51,962 bases of DNA, taken from assembly GCF_900102215.1 (NCBI RefSeq), contig NZ_FNBG01000032.1, positions 1-51,962 of the forward strand. The letters run 5' to 3'. The position numbers were made by a program, and so were the translations under genes. Each line of letters opens with the position of its first letter. Position 1 is the first letter of the stretch. This DNA is from Fontibacillus panacisegetis (GTDB taxonomy: Bacteria; Bacillota; Bacilli; Paenibacillales; Paenibacillaceae). The notes under the pieces are model-generated. The model was not told the origin of the DNA. It was given only the letters and a program-made list of their open reading frames with translations, and searched no databases. Of this stretch, positions 1-10,800 are shown piece after piece.

Positions 1-315
1 AAGGAAAAAGTAGCAAAATACCGGCAAAGTGATGCAGGAAAAGCTGCTTACGCCATACGATGCCAAACTATAGAGCGAAGCTTCGCGGATGCCAAAGTGC
101 TCCACGGGCTTCGCTATTGCCGGTTTCGGGGTAGAGAAAATGTACAGATTCAAGCGTTGCTAACCGCAACTGCTCAGAATATTAAGAAGATAGCCCTTCA
201 TCTTTCCAGAAGGACTATCTCGAATATGCACAAGATTTCGTATTGTATTTTACACCTTCGTTTTCATTTTTCTTTCGATACTAAGTTTAAAAGTAGGGGT
301 ATCTCAACAGCCTGA
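1..315 (+). CDS. IS1182-family transposase, C-terminal part (5' end outside window)
   Basis: The first reading frame is open from base 1 to the TGA at 313-315. It carries the C-terminal signature of IS1182-type DDE transposases: [20 protein letters not shown], then an [14 protein letters not shown] helix. The last 30 or so residues are basic and poorly conserved. The stop codon lies inside the dispersed repeat that follows, so the junction between element end and repeat is at about 308-313. The N-terminal two thirds lie left of the window, so whether the copy is intact cannot be judged. The family call rests on the motif and is firm; function as an active transposase is inference. Confidence 0.8.
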   Translation, partial: KEKVAKYRQSDAGKAAYAIRCQTIERSFADAKVLHGLRYCRFRGRENVQIQALLTATAQNIKKIALHLSRRTISNMHKISYCILHLRFHFSFDTKFKSRGISTA

Positions 316-495
316 AATGTGCAGGCTTTCTCTAAGGATTCGCTTCAAACTAGTCTATTCTGAACCATATTCCTGCATTTTTGCAGGCTTTTGTTCATCC
401 TTTCATGGCTACTTTTATAAAACTGCATTTTTACATGTTTTCCTGATATCTTGCCTTGCCACTGCTAAACAAGAAGCTTTTTATATCACGGTTGT
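311..495 (+). repeat. Dispersed intergenic repeat, copy A (partial)
   Basis: Nearly the same sequence as 18364-18520. It has three dyads of the form CCTGCA..TTTGCAGG, with GCAGG-equivalent cores at 321-325, 383-387 and 433-437 (the third degenerate). Spacing is 62 then 50 bases. The left part is replaced by the transposase end and the right TIR seen in copy C is absent, so this copy is truncated on both sides. An open frame runs through it (starts MCRLSLRI) and recurs in copy C, but it reflects repeat conservation rather than a gene. Confidence 0.8.
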
Positions 496-520
496 CAGTA
501 ATCAATCTGTTATGCATCAC

Positions 521-2743
521 CTATTTAGCTCGGTCCTCTGTAAGTTTAAATTGTCCAACAATATGCTGTAATTGATTAGTAATCGTCTCTACATATTTAG
601 AGGTATCTTGTACTCCAACTATCTCTTCTGTTAATTCATGCACCTTATTCTCCACGCTATAAGATACGGTTCGATTCTGGCGACTGACAAGAGCGATTTG
701 CTCAAGCAGTTCTACCACTTGATCAACTACTTCATTCTTACGTTCATCCTGATTAAAAGCTATGTCAAGTGTTCCGGCTACTGTAGCTACCAACTCATTT
801 CCTTCTTCTACTACCTTATTCCCTTCATTCATGATTGAGAAGGCTTGCTCGGCTTCTTTATATATTTTGTCAGTGATTTGATAAACCTCTGAGGTCGATG
901 TTTTAGTCAAGTTAGCAAGCTTGCGAATTTCTCCCGCCACTACGGCAAATCCACTACCCAATTCTCCAACATGAGCCGCTTCTATTGAAGCATTAAGCGC
1001 AAGCAGATTCGTCTGGGCAGAAATTTCTTCTATAACCTGAAGTACATTTTTAATTTCCTGTGTCGTCTCGACAAAAGCATGAATACTCTTATTCGTCTCC
1101 ATTACCTTACCGGAGATTTCCTCCATTTTATCGCCAATGCGACCTACACCGGACTGAGCTACACCGATTTGAGACATCGCTTGCTCTTCAATTTCATTTA
1201 GTGTCATGCGCATCGTATCCGCCATTTCTCGTACTTGCTCAATATCTTTCAGTTGTGTACGAATACTGTTAATCACGTCTGTGACCTGGTCACTCACTTT
1301 CTTAGTAGAATCTGTGGTTACGCTTGCTGTCTCATTCAGCACTGCCTGACTATCGGATACTTGAACAGCCGCCGCTTTAACCTTTAACATGATTCCTTCT
1401 AGGGTGTCCATCATGTTGTTCAACCACTTGGCGATTTCCTTGATCTCATCATTATTAAATTGCCCCAAAGTCAATCGTTTGGTAAGATCACCTTTACCCT
1501 CCGCATTGGTTTGAATGAAATTTTTAACTTTCAGCAATTGCTTAATTTCACGATTATCTTCTCTATGATAAAGATATTTCAAAACACCTATTCCTGTGAA
1601 AAAATGAAATAAACAGACGATACCAGCTAAAATCCAAGGGGGTAATTGTGAATAAAGTAACATAATAATACCTGCGGAAATTACTGCAATTGCACCAGTG
1701 GCATAAGCAAGTATCTGGCGCCGTTTTGTGCCCATACTTCTAATCCGGTATACTTCCTCAAAATCCACTTCACACATCATTCCCCATACATCCGGACAAT
1801 GCGGCAATTGAAGGGTACAGCCCTTTCCGATTACTGGAATATAGCGATAATCCGGATATCCTGGAAAATCTACAAACAAATTACTTCCATTTCGAATCGT
1901 ATTTGCAACACCGGGATGTAGCTCCTTTGTAGCCGGACTAATGAATTTGAGCTCCAGCTCGGTATGATCTTTTACAGAAACCGTTCCCCAGTTTGTCGTC
2001 ACGCCATCCTTCAGATTTTCACCCATCGTAAAGGTCTTATCCTCAAATCGGCTTCTGGATAAAGCTGTCCCAGGATCAATATCCTTTTGTAATACGGGTT
2101 CCACCATAAACAAATAGTTGTCTCCCGAATCCGGGTAAATATGCCCTGCTTCTCGCTGTATTAAATCTCCTATCACATCGTTTGGCACTCGTCCGCATAA
2201 ATAAGCTATGGACTTTCCATTAAATGTAATCGGTAACAAAAATAAAAGAGTCACAGCATCATGAAAAGAAGAAGATCTAGGTCCTATACGTAAGGTCAAC
2301 TCATCCTTATATGGGCCATATAATAACGGCTGGTCGAATGCATGCCCTCCTAAATATGAAATCGCTGGCGATAGAACGCTGCGGTCGTGATAAGCTGTGC
2401 CTGTATGTTTTGAGTAAGTTGAAACTATTACTTCATTAGAGGAATCTAGCAGAAACAACTCAGTTAAATCTGACATTTGATGATAAGTTTTATTCATTGC
2501 TTGCACTATGTATTCTTGCTTTAGACTATCTGAATCATAACCTGTTTGTTCCCATTTTGCCGTTAACTGAGCTCCCAACCGTTCCAAGCCAAACCATGTT
2601 TCATTAGCCCAATCCATTAAAATTTGCTTTCTAGTCTCGGAAATCCCTTCAAACGTGCGCTCCGCATCTTTCTTTAAATGCTTATTTAGTCTCCATGATT
2701 TCGACAATGGATAGCCTGTTTTAAACCCTAACCAATCATACAT
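521..2743 (-). CDS. Methyl-accepting chemotaxis protein
   Basis: A 740-residue receptor that would signal to CheA/CheW. The N-terminal 340 residues form a sensor-like region with no leading membrane helix or signal peptide. Two adjacent hydrophobic segments follow at about 343-365 and 370-392, then a HAMP domain (about 395-450) and the long signalling helical hairpin (455-735). The conserved tip [18 protein letters not shown] lies near 573-590. The usual GRGFAVVA stretch after the tip reads GSGFAVVA. Because the sensor precedes both helices, it would face the cytoplasm if they form a hairpin, which is unusual. A GGGGGG-type ribosome site lies 7 bases before the ATG. The stop lies just past repeat copy A. 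No other chemotaxis gene is nearby. Confidence 0.93.
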   Translation of the reverse strand: MYDWLGFKTGYPLSKSWRLNKHLKKDAERTFEGISETRKQILMDWANETWFGLERLGAQLTAKWEQTGYDSDSLKQEYIVQAMNKTYHQMSDLTELFLLDSSNEVIVSTYSKHTGTAYHDRSVLSPAISYLGGHAFDQPLLYGPYKDELTLRIGPRSSSFHDAVTLLFLLPITFNGKSIAYLCGRVPNDVIGDLIQREAGHIYPDSGDNYLFMVEPVLQKDIDPGTALSRSRFEDKTFTMGENLKDGVTTNWGTVSVKDHTELELKFISPATKELHPGVANTIRNGSNLFVDFPGYPDYRYIPVIGKGCTLQLPHCPDVWGMMCEVDFEEVYRIRSMGTKRRQILAYATGAIAVISAGIIMLLYSQLPPWILAGIVCLFHFFTGIGVLKYLYHREDNREIKQLLKVKNFIQTNAEGKGDLTKRLTLGQFNNDEIKEIAKWLNNMMDTLEGIMLKVKAAAVQVSDSQAVLNETASVTTDSTKKVSDQVTDVINSIRTQLKDIEQVREMADTMRMTLNEIEEQAMSQIGVAQSGVGRIGDKMEEISGKVMETNKSIHAFVETTQEIKNVLQVIEEISAQTNLLALNASIEAAHVGELGSGFAVVAGEIRKLANLTKTSTSEVYQITDKIYKEAEQAFSIMNEGNKVVEEGNELVATVAGTLDIAFNQDERKNEVVDQVVELLEQIALVSRQNRTVSYSVENKVHELTEEIVGVQDTSKYVETITNQLQHIVGQFKLTEDRAK

Positions 2744-3013
2744 AATGTGCCCCCCAACTGTTCAAGTGTCAATCCCTTTTCGCCTAACCCCCCTATAATG
2801 ATGTTAAATATCTTAACATATCGATAGTGCATTTTCTTTGTACAAATCCCCCTATATTTTGGATTTTCTTCAGCCAATAAATGATAAAAATGCAAACAAC
2901 CCCATTAGACCAATACCCGCACATCCAGTGCATAACGGAAATAATATACTTAAGATACACATGCGAAATACGCTAGCGCGTAAAAAGTCTATCAATGGGT
3001 TGGTGACATTTTT
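2744..3013. other. Divergent intergenic region, chemoreceptor / GDSL hydrolase
   Basis: This 270-base divergent spacer must hold promoters for both flanking genes. I see AT-rich segments and a short palindrome (ACGCTAGCGCGT near 2970), but no promoter pair good enough to call and no coding sequence. Confidence 0.4.
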
Positions 3014-3679
3014 ATGATCTATACAGCTCTCGGAGATTCCATTACCTTTGGGGAGAATGCGTCCTCATTTAAAAATGCTTATCCTCAACTAGCCGTAGCT
3101 TCTTTAAATTCATGTTCATGCAAGACTACCGGGTATGTTCTGGCACGGCCTGGCTGGAATAGCTATGACCTGCTAGATTCCGTAATCTGGCAAGGGTCCT
3201 CGATGATTAGCCACTCCTCTGTCGTTTCCATATGGATCGGAGGCGTCGATTTAGCAAATGCTGCACTTTTTTCACTTAGAAACAAACAGCCATTTTCCAC
3301 AAAAGAAATATTATCCGTGTATAAAAGAAATTTGTGCAGCATGATTAACCGGATTAAAAAAGGCAGCCGGGCCCGCATTGTCCTCTGTACACAGTACAAT
3401 CCGTTCCCGAACAGTCCTCTCGCGGCTGATTGGATAAACCGATTAAACGCAGTGACGAATCAAGTCGCCCAAAGCTGTAGCGTAAATGTCGCTCCCGCTC
3501 ATCAATGGTTTGAGGGAAAGCAAGCAGAGCTTATTTACGGGTACAAAAAAGGTAGAATTGAAGATGCATTAAGTGGATCTCTACCTATTCACCCCAATGA
3601 TCGGGGACATCGAGCTATCGCGAAGGGGCTCACCCCCTACCTCCTAACCAGAAATGATGTTGCTTTGAAAAAAAAGTAA
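3014..3679 (+). CDS. SGNH/GDSL-family esterase or lipase-like hydrolase
   Basis: A 221-residue protein with the SGNH fold signatures. Block I is ALGDSITFGE (Ser nucleophile about residue 9) and the C-terminal block V is HPNDRGHRAIA, giving the Asp-x-x-His pair. The block III glycine-asparagine (normally GxND) reads IGGVDLANA, so the oxyanion asparagine looks substituted. No signal peptide is visible, so it is probably cytoplasmic; substrate is unknown. A GGTGA ribosome site lies about 9 bases upstream of the ATG. It converges on the pnkp gene with only 25 bases between the stops. Confidence 0.85.
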   Translation: MIYTALGDSITFGENASSFKNAYPQLAVASLNSCSCKTTGYVLARPGWNSYDLLDSVIWQGSSMISHSSVVSIWIGGVDLANAALFSLRNKQPFSTKEILSVYKRNLCSMINRIKKGSRARIVLCTQYNPFPNSPLAADWINRLNAVTNQVAQSCSVNVAPAHQWFEGKQAELIYGYKKGRIEDALSGSLPIHPNDRGHRAIAKGLTPYLLTRNDVALKKK

Positions 3680-3704
3680 TATACATTCACGCCAGCATGT
3701 TCCG

Positions 3705-6290
3705 TTAAAGACGTGGATCAATTTCCTGCTCCTGGGCAACCTCAAATAACAGATTAGCCGCAATCTCCCGATACGCTTCATCTCCAGGGGCAATATCAGC
3801 TTGCCTAATGCCAAGCATGTCGACACCAAGCTTGTACTCGTTGAGTGAGGTGCGAAGCTTACGGGCTATATTTTTTTGTTTCATCAGTTTCCGATACTTA
3901 TGCGGAAATTGATAGTCATAGCCATAAATAATTGATAAGTAATCAGGGTTTCGTACCTTCATGTACGGTACTGTCCGTCCATCCCAAACTTCAGGTTTGA
4001 TAACAACACCTTCCATATGGTTCTCCATCGTCAGCTTAGAAAAAAATTGTTCTGCCAATTCATAGCTTTCCGAATCGGACAAATCCAGAGTGACAGCTTC
4101 ATCCTCTGACAAAAAAGCATACATCTCCGAAGTGTTCCACTGTGGAATTTGCTCCTCACCACTGTCAAAAACCATTTTTAAAATGGCGAACGGCTTATAT
4201 TCCATGATCCCCTCTTCCGCATATAGATCAAGCTGTCTTTTATACATCTCATATGCCCGAACATGATCAGCTAACGGCACGTATGTCTCCTGAATTTCAT
4301 GAAGATATTTATAGTTCTGATAGACGCTCGATCCATATTTTTCACTCAGGGCGCCTTTTGAGATTCGAGACTGATCCTGCGCGTAGCCGCTGACCTCATA
4401 TTCTTGGGTTAAGCTCTGAAGGGCTGATTCGAAGCCGTTCTGCTGCAAAAATTCCAACTCCGTCTCAAGTGCCTTCTCGATGGGCTTGAATTGACGCTTA
4501 ATCAACCCTTCCCCAAGCGCATTCCAAGGCATAAGCTCCCCATCCAAAATCAACATACGAATATGATGCTGATCCATATACCCGCCAAACTTGACCAGAA
4601 GCTTGTCATAAACCTCCGTCAAATCGACTTGATTCACCTTATAACCATTCCGGCTCACTGCGAAACATTGATCCAACTCCTTATGCAGATAGATGTTGCA
4701 CCGGGAACCCATATACTTTGGCTGCAAAACAATCTGGTGAATACCATGCTCCTTAAAATAATCAAGCCCCCGCTTCAACGATTCAAGCTCAAGTGTATCC
4801 TGATCCTTATCGGCTGGCGACATCGTACCCGAAATGAAGTTAATTTTATTCCGTGAACAGTAGTTAAGCCTGCGGACATCGTCCTCTCCAAGATCCTCTA
4901 TCGATACCTTCCGCTTTTCTTTAAACAATACCTGGAGCTCCTCGTTAATAACCGCAGTCCGTGACTTATGCGATTTCATAAATGGCTTATATGAGATCAT
5001 GACGGATGTTAATCCATTCCCATGCACAGCTCCAGTATCAAGGTGAATTTTATTGCGAATTCGAAACGACTGCTTGGCTGCGACGTGTCCAAATATATGA
5101 TACGGGTAATTCCTGACGGCCTCTTCCTGAAGGAACGCGAGCTGCTCTTCCAACGACGCTTCCCTGTTAATCCGAAAATTACGCTGCTGGCGGATAGACT
5201 GGATATCCAATTTGCCGATATATTTATTTTTACAAGGTGCGTGAGTTATAACGTAGGATGACCCTACTGTACCCACATAGCGATAAAATGGCTTCGATAC
5301 AGAAATCAAATGCTCAAATTTCAGCATTAGCTCTGCATTGGACTGAAGAACCTCCGTGGAATCAAAATAGGTATGAAGAAGCTCTTTATCCACACCGTTA
5401 ATTTCGCCCTTCAAATATTTATATACGAAGTTCTCATGATTCCCCATTACAAACAAGAAATGCTCTCGATTATGATATAGGAACTCGATCACGGCCTGAG
5501 TATTTTTCCCCTTATCCATCCAATCACCGACCAGAATGATCTTCGTATTTCGCAGCTTTTCCCCAGCGATGAGCTCGCCCGCCTCGATCTGGTAGCCATA
5601 ATCTTTCAGCAAGCTCGTCAGATCATCTACACATTCATGGACGTCACCCACAATAATGTATCGCTGATCCTGTAGAAGGAACGTCTCTGCATAAGCGTTC
5701 AGATCCTCAATTACAACGCAGTAATCCGAATTAGCCTTTCCTTCATTTTTCAAATAAAAATCTTTTGCGCGCACCTTATGAATCTTATCGTAGCCCTCAC
5801 GGGACAGAGAGCCCAATACATCCTTTTTCAAACGATTAATATGGTTCGTAATGAGCTTTTTAGATCGTTCTGATGCGTAATAATCCTCTCTTTTTCGATA
5901 ATCAAACACGATCACCTCAAGATGATAATGATTAGATTGCGCTATGCTTTTTACCTTTTTTCTAAAGTCTTCTGCAAGTCCAGTGGTATCAACCACTACA
6001 AATTCCGCATTTACGGGATACGAAGTGACCATTTTCAGCTTCTCAAATAAGAGATGAAACGCCTGCTCACTTGCCTCCAGCATCACCTGATCGTATTTAT
6101 CATAATCATATCCAAGGACCTCTTGACGGATTTGGTCCGAAGACAGATATTGAACGTTTGCTTTTAGATTTGTATTAGCGTCCTCAAACCTGAGCCCCGG
6201 AATTAGTACCTCCTTGGCAAACGTAGTTTTTCCGCATTCCGTTGAACCGACAAGCATGAAGATGGTATGCATTTTTGTCCGCATTTCCAT
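3705..6290 (-). CDS. pnkp: Bacterial Pnkp: RNA 5'-kinase / 2',3'-phosphatase / ligase
   Basis: An 861-residue three-module RNA repair enzyme, close to the usual length of about 870. The N-terminal P-loop kinase has GSTECGKTTF at 15-24. The middle metallophosphoesterase shows GDVHEC (215), GDWMDKG (255), GNHEN (283), TH (349) and GH (401). The C-terminal adenylyltransferase has KYMGSR with candidate nucleophile Lys525, DGE near 583, EGVVIKP near 760 and MKVRN near 777. Together these heal and seal RNA ends cut by ribotoxins. Known family members need Hen1 to activate the ligase module, and hen1 lies immediately upstream: its stop is 3 bases before this ATG and the AAAGGGGGG ribosome site lies inside hen1's end, so the two are translationally linked. 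Confidence 0.95.
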   Translation of the reverse strand: MEMRTKMHTIFMLVGSTECGKTTFAKEVLIPGLRFEDANTNLKANVQYLSSDQIRQEVLGYDYDKYDQVMLEASEQAFHLLFEKLKMVTSYPVNAEFVVVDTTGLAEDFRKKVKSIAQSNHYHLEVIVFDYRKREDYYASERSKKLITNHINRLKKDVLGSLSREGYDKIHKVRAKDFYLKNEGKANSDYCVVIEDLNAYAETFLLQDQRYIIVGDVHECVDDLTSLLKDYGYQIEAGELIAGEKLRNTKIILVGDWMDKGKNTQAVIEFLYHNREHFLFVMGNHENFVYKYLKGEINGVDKELLHTYFDSTEVLQSNAELMLKFEHLISVSKPFYRYVGTVGSSYVITHAPCKNKYIGKLDIQSIRQQRNFRINREASLEEQLAFLQEEAVRNYPYHIFGHVAAKQSFRIRNKIHLDTGAVHGNGLTSVMISYKPFMKSHKSRTAVINEELQVLFKEKRKVSIEDLGEDDVRRLNYCSRNKINFISGTMSPADKDQDTLELESLKRGLDYFKEHGIHQIVLQPKYMGSRCNIYLHKELDQCFAVSRNGYKVNQVDLTEVYDKLLVKFGGYMDQHHIRMLILDGELMPWNALGEGLIKRQFKPIEKALETELEFLQQNGFESALQSLTQEYEVSGYAQDQSRISKGALSEKYGSSVYQNYKYLHEIQETYVPLADHVRAYEMYKRQLDLYAEEGIMEYKPFAILKMVFDSGEEQIPQWNTSEMYAFLSEDEAVTLDLSDSESYELAEQFFSKLTMENHMEGVVIKPEVWDGRTVPYMKVRNPDYLSIIYGYDYQFPHKYRKLMKQKNIARKLRTSLNEYKLGVDMLGIRQADIAPGDEAYREIAANLLFEVAQEQEIDPRL

Positions 6291-6293
6291 GGA

Positions 6294-7559
6294 TTAATTC
6301 CCCCCTTTCTTGAGAATGACGCCCTGCGTCGTTTGAATATGGTTAACCCCGTCCCCGATCGCCACGAATTCATATTGCAAGCCGGACTCCGCAATGACTT
6401 CCAGCATCCACTGCTGAAAAGCCTCCTGCCCCATTTCCCATTTATGATCATCATGTCGGAAATCGGTCAATTCGTAGAACTGGTTAAAGTCCGCATTCGG
6501 GGTTGTGATGATAAAGTGCTCAAAATCAACGTCGCGATAGATCTGTTGAATTAGCTCAGCCGACTCCTCTTGACTCATATGCTCGATCACCTCAGTCAAG
6601 ATAATATCTACTTGTTCGCCGCTATACTCCTCCAGGAAATGATGGATAGACTGAAACGTTACGATATTATCGATTTGCCTGGATTCTGCTTTACGTTTCA
6701 CTTTATCCAGAACCTCATCATTGACATCTATCGCATAGTAATTGGCTTCAATCTTGCCGGCAAAAGAAAGGGCATAAAATCCCTCTCCACAGCCCACATC
6801 CAAAATTGATTTGCCAAATGGCAGCACATTGCCGATAAAGCTTCTACGCTGAAATGCGGTTCCTCCATAAGCAAACTGGATTTCGTAGCGGCTTGTGCTC
6901 TCAAGCTCCGCTTTGAATTTGTTGTACCGATCTTTAGAAGACAGGAAATTGCGTACAAACAAACTACGGATATAAAATGGTGCGTCGATCACATTGATAC
7001 TCTTGATGTATTTATCCAGGACACTATCCGAGATATCTATGTACTCATTACCGAACATGGATAGAAACAAACACAAGACACTTACGACATGCAGAAGCTG
7101 ATATAAGCTTTTTTGTGTCTTCACTGTCAGTGAATAGCTCTTATGAGCCTGAAGAGTCACTTCGAACGAGAAGTCCTTGAGATGCTTTTCAAAAAACTCG
7201 ATATACCGGATTAGCTCAATGTGGATCATACTGATGTAAAAGGTGTGCTCGTACCCCTCCGTATCTCTTTCATCATGACTTTTAAGCGGTGAGCTGAAAA
7301 ACTCATTTATGGCATTCAAAGGAAACAAAGGTGTGTTATATCGTGAAACATTTAAATATTCGAAATTGTCCTGCTCGTGCTGCTTGTAGGAAATTTCATT
7401 ATCTGCATCCTTAAAATAAACATTGTATGTACTCTCATCGGTGTACCATCCATACGCCGTACCTTTTCGAATACTTCGAAGAATCATTCCGGAATTTGGG
7501 TTCTTTTTAATCAAGAACGAAAACTGCGGATTCGTAGACTTTACTTGAACAATCGCCAT
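6294..7559 (-). CDS. hen1: Hen1: 3'-terminal RNA ribose 2'-O-methyltransferase
   Basis: A 421-residue protein. The N-terminal half (1-240) matches the bacterial Hen1 ligase-activating region, including an FYIRSLFVRNFL stretch near 195-206. The C-terminal half is a SAM methyltransferase with DVGCGEG at 254-260. It also has the Hen1 metal site: the TEVIEHM glutamates and histidine at 323-328, and the RHDDHKWEM histidines near 369-372. It methylates the 2'-OH at the break before Pnkp seals it, so the repaired RNA resists re-cleavage at that site. It is first in the hen1-pnkp operon. An AAGGAGAG ribosome site precedes the ATG. Confidence 0.94.
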   Translation of the reverse strand: MAIVQVKSTNPQFSFLIKKNPNSGMILRSIRKGTAYGWYTDESTYNVYFKDADNEISYKQHEQDNFEYLNVSRYNTPLFPLNAINEFFSSPLKSHDERDTEGYEHTFYISMIHIELIRYIEFFEKHLKDFSFEVTLQAHKSYSLTVKTQKSLYQLLHVVSVLCLFLSMFGNEYIDISDSVLDKYIKSINVIDAPFYIRSLFVRNFLSSKDRYNKFKAELESTSRYEIQFAYGGTAFQRRSFIGNVLPFGKSILDVGCGEGFYALSFAGKIEANYYAIDVNDEVLDKVKRKAESRQIDNIVTFQSIHHFLEEYSGEQVDIILTEVIEHMSQEESAELIQQIYRDVDFEHFIITTPNADFNQFYELTDFRHDDHKWEMGQEAFQQWMLEVIAESGLQYEFVAIGDGVNHIQTTQGVILKKGGN

Positions 7560-7637
7560 ACCGAACTCTCCTTACTTCCTTTTTTTACTATAGAGTTATT
7601 ATCGGTTACTCCTGTTTAGATGAACATGGCAAAAGTA

Positions 7638-7796
7638 TTACAACCCAACAATTGCTTTTGAATTAATTTTGTTTTGCTTCGAGCAAATTTTCCATATACC
7701 TCTGATACAACCAGATCGAAACGGACAGCCAACAACCACTAGCCAAAAATCCCCCAGGACGTCACTTGGATAGTGTACACCCAAAAAACGTAAAAG
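7638..7796 (-). pseudogene. Remnant of a PAP2-superfamily phosphatase (C-terminal end)
   Basis: This frame reads RFLGVHYPSDVLG followed by FWLVVVG, the last conserved motif and final membrane helix of PAP2/undecaprenyl-pyrophosphate-type phosphatases (consensus like RVYLGVHYPSDVLAG). It runs on through about 30 residues of tail to a TAA. Nothing of the preceding catalytic motifs (KxxxxxxRP, PSGH) is present. The sequence upstream is the hairpin ending the pullulanase transcription unit. The fragment is therefore a gene end cut off by a rearrangement. Confidence 0.72.
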
Positions 7797-7827
7797 AACT
7801 CCCCAGAGTTTCCTCCGGAGAGTTCTT
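7783..7827 (-). terminator. Intrinsic terminator of the pullulanase gene
   Basis: AAGAACTC (7794-7801) pairs with GAGTTCTT (7820-7827). The stem continues with two mismatches around a TTTC-type loop, and on the minus strand it is followed by a T-rich run. It lies 26 bases past the pullulanase stop. Confidence 0.75.
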
Positions 7828-7853
7828 CCGATAGCTATCAATTTACCGCTATT

Positions 7854-10800
7854 CTAAAATTGCCCCGTCTTCTCCATGAGCTTAATTAATACTTTAGCCA
7901 TTTGAGCACGTGTGAAGAGAGACTTAGGCTCAAAATAACCGTCTGCAACGCCCTCCACAAAACCGAGAGATGCTGCAGCCTTCAGGCTGTCCACGGCATA
8001 TTCACTCACCAGATGGATATCCTTGAATGACCCCGATCCTGATTCTACCGCAGTTGTCTCACCCGTAGTGTAGCTGTAGGCCTTCATAATCATCGTAACC
8101 ATTTCTTCACGCGTTACGTCCTGATCTGGACGGAAGGTTCCATCTTCGTAGCCATTCATAATTCCGGCCAACTTCATCGCATTTACATACCCTGCATAAT
8201 ATTGATCGCCAGATACATCTGTGAAAGCTGCGCCTTGGCTCTCTTCAGCAATATTTAATGCTCTGCCGAGGAACACGGCCATTTGACCTCTTGTTACTGT
8301 TCCTTTTGGTGCAAATTGATCCGAAGTCACACCATCAGTGATGGATCTGGCAGCAAGCACCTCAATGTAATCCTTCGCCCAGTTCCCCACAGTATCACCA
8401 AAGGTTTTAGTGGATTCCAGCACAATGAAATTACTAAAGTGGTCGGTCAAGAAATGGATCTGCTGCCCATTGAATTTACCGCCCTTGAAGTTTGTTAATC
8501 CATCAGCGGCAATATGGTATACACCAGCTTTTCTCTTATCTGCAAGCTTCGCCAGATTCTGTGCAGTCAATTGCAAGAATACGTTCAGGTTTTTGTTAAA
8601 AGTAGTCACGTTACTGCTATTGCCATTCTTATCGATCACGGTAATAGTGAATCCGAACATTCTGCTAACAGGCTGCAATGATTGATTCGCAATGCCTGCC
8701 TGGTTCAATATAGACTGCGCCTCAGTCTCCCCAATTAACTTCTTCGTTAATTTAAATTCCTTGGCACCAGCCGCCTCAAGTGCATTGGCAGGGATCGTTA
8801 TAACTGCATCCGAAGTTACTAGCGTAATGGCAAGGCCCGCCTGATTGATTTTGTCCAGAACGTCTGCAGGCACACTCACCTCTACTGAGGTTCCGCTCAC
8901 GTCTGCCACCTTAACGGTGATAGCTACTCCCGCTTTGACCTTCTCCAGCAGCTTACTATTTCCCGCAAGTGCTTTCTCTACAGATTCAAGGCCTTTCTGT
9001 AAATTGTTAAGCGCTGTTTGTAATTTTGCAGCATTCACAGCTGCTACATTAGTTCCCTTTACGTCCTCTGCTTTAACATCAGCAACAGTACCTGATTCGT
9101 TCAACGCTGCAATAATCGCCTCTGCTGCCTTGGCATCATCTTTAGGCAAATTTGTAAGCAGCTTGCTTAGTGCATCGGTGGTCGAATTACTTGCAGGCAC
9201 TGAAGCTCCTGAGCCGGAGCCGCTGTATGATGTGCCACCAGACGGTGGTGTTCCAGGTACGCTACCGTTATCCTTTTTATTGATAACTACCGCGGTTAAT
9301 GGCTCAAGCGTAATGGAACCGGAAGTAAGCTTAAATCCAGTACGATTGTTGACCTCTGTTGCTCCAGCTTCATCGTTATCTACGAGCACTTTGCCTGAGG
9401 TCAGATCCTCCCCAATCGTAAACGTTCTTTCCTTGTTGTCACCGTTCATAAATACATAGTAATTTCCCGTACCGTCGGTTGATGCATTTTTATATGCGAT
9501 CGCAACATCGTTAGCTGCAATTTCCGGCGCCTTAATGAGAGTTACATTATTGTTAACCAGCTTCATATCACCGAGTCTAAAGGCATCAGTGGATTTTCTG
9601 AGCTCGATTAATCCAGAGGTATATTTAGCCGTCGTATTGTTAATCGGATATTTCTCCGCATCGGTAGCCCTACCCCAATCAATTTTGTTGATAACATCCG
9701 TGGAATCAAAAGAATCGCTTATGAAATAAACGGTCTTGTTACTATCCTTATCTTTCATCACATGAAATTTCTGCTCTGGTTCTGTATCCGCGAGCCATTG
9801 CTTCGTCCGTCCATATTCTTGCCCTGCATGAAGAAATGCCGTCCCCTGCGAGGTCATAATCATCAGATTGCCAAGACGAAGTCGTTTGTGAATTTCAAGC
9901 TCATTCTCTGGAACCGTTGGGTCCTTCTTCAGGGTGTAGGCAATAATATCGTGAAGCGTCAAATTATCATGGGCTTCTAAATAAGGTAAAATGTCTCCCG
10001 GATCATCGGAAGGCGTATTTGATGGCTGCGCCTTGATATTGTTAAAAATGACATTAATATCTCTTGCTCCACCCGTAAGAAATCTCGGTTCACCTTCATT
10101 AGGATAACCCGATTTCAATTCATTTCGGAACTCATCCGAAAATACACCAACACTATCCGTCTTATTCATCCAGGCTTGAGTTGCGCCTTTACCTTCAAGC
10201 GAAGGATCGGCAATATTTCCGCTAAATGTGTTCCAGCCTTCACCCGTAAATAACGCATCCGGGTTGATTTTTACCGCTTCATTATAAGCGTTCTGCACAG
10301 ATTCATAGGTTGCATCACCCATCATATCCCAGCGCATACCGTCGATTTTATATTCTTTGAACCAGTATTTTACGGAATCAATCATTAGCTTCTCGGCCAT
10401 CTTATGGTTGGTTGCCAAATTGTTAGTGAAGGTGCCCACAAATTTCCCATCGGCATCCTGCCATGCATAATAATTTGGAACGATGTCATTCAGGAAGTCA
10501 GGTTTTGCCATGTGGGTATACACAACATCCAGAACCACACCCATCCCCGCTTCATGTACCGCATCGATTAAACCCTTCAATTCCTTGATTCTCAGCTCAG
10601 GATCCGTAGGGTCCTCAGAGTAAGCTCCGTCTGGTGAGAAATAATTATGCGGATCATATCCCCAGTTGAATTGGTTATCTCGTGCTGAGTATTCAAGCTC
10701 TCTTTCTTCCATATTCGTCTCATCGCCATAATACCACGCCATTACAGGAAGCAATTGCACATGAGTAACACCCAGTGATTTAAGATATTCCAGCTTATCC

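Noticed and set aside
317..571. Open frame starting MCRLSLRI, also at 18248-18472
   Set aside because: It runs through the dispersed repeat and is shared only because the repeat is; no ribosome site and no recognisable fold.
2744..3013. Sigma-D promoter for the chemoreceptor
   Set aside because: A CGATAT string occurs but no TAAA at the right distance upstream.
8283..9459. Plus-strand open frames opposite the pullulanase gene
   Set aside because: They are shadows of a well-supported coding strand, with Ser/Leu-rich composition and no ribosome sites.
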